From Exiguobacterium undae DSM 14481 (GTDB lineage: Bacteria > Bacillota > Bacilli > Exiguobacteriales > Exiguobacteriaceae): a stretch of DNA of 64,000 nucleotides. Under the pieces are notes generated by a model that did not search any database, was not told the DNA's origin, and saw nothing but the letters and a program-made list of their open reading frames with translations. Of this stretch, positions 61,581-64,000 are shown one piece after another. The stretch spans positions 1,598,398 to 1,662,397 of the forward strand of contig NZ_KK211187.1 in assembly GCF_000620805.1 (NCBI RefSeq), in the 5' to 3' direction. The first letter of the stretch is position 1, and the number at the start of each line of letters is the position of its first letter. The translations under genes were made by a program, and so were the position numbers.

Positions 61581-62351
61581 TTACTTATCTGCCTTGCGGT
61601 ACGTCAAACCGATGAACTGTGACTTCTGATTAAACAGTTTCCGGTACGACATGTAACCGACGAGTACGGCGGACGTGGCTGCCGTCGTCAGCAACAGGAA
61701 TAAAATCAATAATTGATAGAGGACCGCTTCCATCGGATTGGCTCCGCCGATGATCAGTCCGCTCATCATGCCGGGCAGTTGAACCAAGCCCATTGTCTTC
61801 TGCGCTTCAATCGTCGGAATCATGCTCGTCCGGATGGCACTCTTCAGACTTGTATCGATGGCTGTTTTGGTATCACCGCCGAGCGACAAGATGAGTTCGA
61901 TGACTTCATCACCCCGTTCGACCTCATCCTTGAACTTATTGAGAAATAACAGCGACAAAATCATACAGTTTCCGATCACCATCCCACTGATCGGGATGAC
62001 TTGCTGGGCTTCAAACGGAATGATGTTCAGTCCGAGCATCAGTCCCATCGTCAACACTTCGACCGAGACCAAGGTCGCGAGGACAATCCACTGGATACCG
62101 GGAATCCCGTCACCTTTACGGATGACGTTCAGTGTCGCTGCACCAATCATCAACAGAATCATCAGCAGGATATAAATCGGACTGTCGCTTTCAAACACAA
62201 ACGTCAGGATATAGCCGATGATCAGCAGTTGAATGATCGAGCGGACAGTCGCGATCAGGATGTCTTTTTCGAGACCGAGTTTCAGTGTAAAGGCGAGAAT
62301 CAGCGGAATCGCAATGAAAATCAAGGAAGTTGCCAACTGGACGTAACTCAT
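61581..62351 (-). CDS. fetB: FetB-type ABC permease (UPF0014)
   Basis: The 256-residue protein has seven predicted helices and UPF0014/FetB signatures: R-S-I-I-Q-L-L-I-I-G-Y, G-M-V-I-G-N-C-M, R-T-S-M-I-P-T-I-E-A-Q-K and G-L-V-Q-L-P-G-M-M-S-G-L-I-I-G-G. In E. coli FetAB is linked to iron export and resistance to oxidative stress; that role is transferred by family membership. AAAGGGGGAG precedes the ATG, which overlaps the fetA stop by four bases. Confidence 0.9.
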   Translation of the reverse strand: MSYVQLATSLIFIAIPLILAFTLKLGLEKDILIATVRSIIQLLIIGYILTFVFESDSPIYILLMILLMIGAATLNVIRKGDGIPGIQWIVLATLVSVEVLTMGLMLGLNIIPFEAQQVIPISGMVIGNCMILSLLFLNKFKDEVERGDEVIELILSLGGDTKTAIDTSLKSAIRTSMIPTIEAQKTMGLVQLPGMMSGLIIGGANPMEAVLYQLLILFLLLTTAATSAVLVGYMSYRKLFNQKSQFIGLTYRKADK

Positions 62352-63052
62352 GACAACTCCCCCTTTAGGAACGCCTGAATGTCCGAACGTGCTCCGTCCG
62401 GTTCAAGCAGCGAGACGTTGCCCTGCTCGAGCAGTTGTCCGTCCTTCAGGAACCAAACCTCTTCACTGACACGCCGCGCCTGATCGAGATCATGCGTGAT
62501 CCAGATGACGGTCACTTGAAGTTCCCGTTGCAACCGTTGAATCAGCTGCTCGATTTCCTTGACCATCCGAAAGTCGAGACTGGACGTGATTTCGTCGAGC
62601 AACAACACATCCGGTCGATTAACGAGCGTCCGGGCAATCGCGAGCCGGCTCCGTTCACCGCCCGACAGTTCTTTGACCGGTTGGTTCAGGTCGACATGCA
62701 AATCGACCAATCCCAGTAAGCGATGGGCTTCGTCCGTCGCCAGCGTCTCGTGAAAAATTGTTTTTGGTAAGCTGAGGTTATCGCCGACCGTTCCCGGTAA
62801 CATCGGCGCGCTTTGAAACGCCATCCCGATTTTTTTCCGGAGTTCAACGAGGTCCAGTTGTTCTAAATCTTCCCCACGGTAACGAACCCGTCCCCCGTCC
62901 GGTGAGATCAGCCCGTTCATCTGCTTTAAGCAGGTGGATTTTCCGGCACCACTTGGTCCGACGAGCGTCGTGATTTTGCCTTCCGTGAATCCTCCCGTGA
63001 TGCCGCGGAGTATATGTTTGTACTGGACGTCTTCAAAGGTAATGATCGACAC
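62348..63052 (-). CDS. fetA: FetA-type ABC ATP-binding protein
   Basis: The 234-residue protein has Walker A G-P-S-G-A-G-K-S-T, Q-loop F-Q-S-A-P, signature L-S-G-G-E-R-S-R, Walker B V-L-L-L-D-E-I and an H-loop W-I-T-H-D. It starts at GTG 63052 behind AGGTGA. It is coupled to fetB and together they form an ABC exporter, probably for iron. Confidence 0.9.
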   Translation of the reverse strand: MSIITFEDVQYKHILRGITGGFTEGKITTLVGPSGAGKSTCLKQMNGLISPDGGRVRYRGEDLEQLDLVELRKKIGMAFQSAPMLPGTVGDNLSLPKTIFHETLATDEAHRLLGLVDLHVDLNQPVKELSGGERSRLAIARTLVNRPDVLLLDEITSSLDFRMVKEIEQLIQRLQRELQVTVIWITHDLDQARRVSEEVWFLKDGQLLEQGNVSLLEPDGARSDIQAFLKGELS

Positions 63053-63118
63053 GTCTGCTTCACCTGACTTTCTGGTTTCTTTTGATCAGTTATGAAACAG
63101 GTATACCCGAAAATCACA

Positions 63119-63151
63119 AAAACATACAACGCATCGATGCGCTGTATGTTC
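63119..63151 (-). terminator. Terminator of the YCII-family gene
   Basis: ACATACAACGCAT pairs with ATGCGCTGTATGT almost perfectly over a two-base loop; the minus strand continues with TTTTTG. Confidence 0.8.
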
Positions 63152-63160
63152 AAAAACCGT

Positions 63161-63535
63161 CTATTTTGCTTCTTTTGGATCAATCAACGGCCGTACTTCC
63201 ATCCGCCAGCCGTACTTCTGTGCTTCCGGTAACTGGGTCGTCGGATGAAGTAACGCCAAGTCGACAGCCTGCTCCAAATCATCCGCTTCAAAGACGATTA
63301 AACTGCCGATTTGTTCCGTTTTGTCCGGATCCGGTCCGTCCTGATGCTGAATCTGACCGTCGAGAATCCGGGCCCGTTTCGTTTCGGCTCCCGGATGCCA
63401 TTCAGACAAAACGTTAAGCTTCGTAAAAAAGGTGTCGAGCGGTGGATTACACCGTTCCATGACGGCATCGAGCTCTTGCTGCGAGGACTGATTCATCTTT
63501 TCTACATCGTAGTAGCCGACGAATAAAAATAACAT
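63161..63535 (-). CDS. YCII/DGPF-family protein
   Basis: The 124-residue protein has a ferredoxin-like YCII fold: M-L-F-L-F-V-G-Y at the first strand, a G-P-D-P-D-K-T-E-Q loop matching the DGPF-type motif, I-V-F-E-A-D-D-L-E-Q-A-V-D-L-A and W-R-M-E-V-R-P-L at the last strand. AGGAGGG precedes the ATG. Function is usually unknown; some members are dehydrochlorinase-like. Confidence 0.85.
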   Translation of the reverse strand: MLFLFVGYYDVEKMNQSSQQELDAVMERCNPPLDTFFTKLNVLSEWHPGAETKRARILDGQIQHQDGPDPDKTEQIGSLIVFEADDLEQAVDLALLHPTTQLPEAQKYGWRMEVRPLIDPKEAK

Positions 63536-63622
63536 CCAATCCCTCCTAGTTTCAAGGCTTTCGTGACTCGTCGCTCCTACTTAAAAATACCCTGTTTTCA
63601 ATGCAAATAATCGCGTTCAAAA

Positions 63623-63655
63623 CAAAACACCTTGTCTCCAATGGAAACAAGGTGC
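63623..63655 (-). terminator. Terminator behind the 38-residue ORF
   Basis: CACCTTGT pairs with ACAAGGTG; the minus strand ends in TTTTGTTTTG. Confidence 0.75.
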
Positions 63656-63658
63656 CGC

Positions 63659-63775
63659 TTATTTATTGGCAATTTTACGTAATAAATACAGTGCGTAGAT
63701 GGCTGCCGGGACGGCCATGAACTGAACAAACAAATGCAACAGCCCAAAGATAAAATTCAAGTCTGTATAATCCAT
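63659..63775 (-). CDS. 38-residue single-helix membrane peptide
   Basis: ATG 63775 opens a 38-codon frame behind GAAGGAAG. It has one helix (F-I-F-G-L-L-H-L-F-V-Q-F-M-A-V-P-A-A-I-Y-A split by no charged residue) and a basic end L-R-K-I-A-N-K. Terminator immediately downstream supports it as a real gene. It lies 17 bases after the acetyltransferase stop, so it may be co-transcribed. Confidence 0.6.
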   Translation of the reverse strand: MDYTDLNFIFGLLHLFVQFMAVPAAIYALYLLRKIANK

Positions 63776-63792
63776 TCATACTTCCTTCTTTC

Positions 63793-64000
63793 TTAATTTA
63801 ATGATTTTGCGACGACTTGCCGCATCTTTTCAAAACCGAGTCGCTCGTAAAAAACATTGACTCCGTCGTTGCTCATCCAGTAATCGAGATCAATCTTATG
63901 TATACCTTGTTCAAGTGCCCGTCGCTCGACTTCAAGCAATAACTGACGGCCGAACCCTTGTTGCTGTTTGTCATCGACAATACAAAGATGATGGACACGG
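63793..64000 (-). CDS. GNAT-family N-acetyltransferase, C-terminal part
   Basis: The visible frame runs off the right edge and encodes the last 69 residues: V-D-D-K-Q-Q-Q-G-F-G-R-Q-L-L (acetyl-CoA-binding motif A) and N-D-G-V-N-V-F-Y-E-R-L-G-F-E-K (motif B). The start lies outside the window. Substrate unknown. Confidence 0.88.
   Translation of the reverse strand, partial: RVHHLCIVDDKQQQGFGRQLLLEVERRALEQGIHKIDLDYWMSNDGVNVFYERLGFEKMRQVVAKSLN

Noticed and set aside
1-64000. Mobile elements, prophage, CRISPR array, rRNA or tRNA genes
   Set aside because: I looked for transposase, integrase or phage proteins, repeat-spacer patterns and conserved RNA motifs and saw none. The only large repeat is the permease duplication.

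Overview
The window looks like chromosomal DNA of a low-to-moderate GC Gram-positive bacterium of the Bacilli, most likely Exiguobacterium or a close relative. This is inferred from the protein repertoire, strong AGGAGG-type ribosome binding sites, many lipoboxes, frequent TTG/GTG starts and short rho-independent terminators; it was not tested against a database. I see no rRNA, tRNA, CRISPR array, transposase or phage gene. Genes sit in short operons on both strands, nearly all bounded by hairpin terminators.

0-11 kb: a serine hydrolase / nucleotide-handling operon, then a minus-strand efflux operon (short membrane-fusion adaptor, MacB-type ATPase and permease) that continues into an OmpR-type response regulator and its histidine kinase. 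A divergent operon encodes a second MacB-type ATPase, a two-helix membrane protein and a large FtsX-family permease. 11-20 kb: ClC-type channel, K+ channel, small kinase-like ATPase, phosphotransferase, quinone oxidoreductase, a propeller-like lipoprotein, DUF2200 protein, alpha/beta hydrolase and an M50-type metalloprotease with a small lipoprotein. 20-28 kb: XRE regulator and membrane partner, a phosphotransferase pseudogene, Lrp and PadR regulators, an ABC-2 transporter pair, a second propeller-like lipoprotein, and an ArsR-type regulator coupled to an MFS exporter. 28-43 kb: acetyltransferase, two chemotaxis receptors, VOC proteins, an MBL-fold hydrolase, PspC, an AraC regulator, a parallel beta-helix lipoprotein, a second PadR operon, and several small membrane proteins or lipoproteins.

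43-54 kb is the most unusual part. A MHYT-PAS-GGDEF-EAL cyclic-di-GMP protein is split by a frameshift. It is followed by a three-gene unit: a secreted protein with one copy of a ~145-residue module, and two tandemly duplicated giant FtsX-family permeases (about 1250 and 1230 residues), each ending in an extra membrane helix and two copies of that module. No ATPase lies beside them. Their closest relative in the window is the shorter permease at 8480-11116, whose operon does carry an ATPase, so one ATPase may serve all three. I did not recognise this architecture as a named system.

54-64 kb: a YdcZ-type DMT transporter, small membrane proteins, a third FtsX permease/ATPase pair, a CPBP-family membrane protein, the FetAB-type ABC pair, a YCII-family protein, a 38-residue membrane peptide and the C-terminal end of an acetyltransferase running off the edge.
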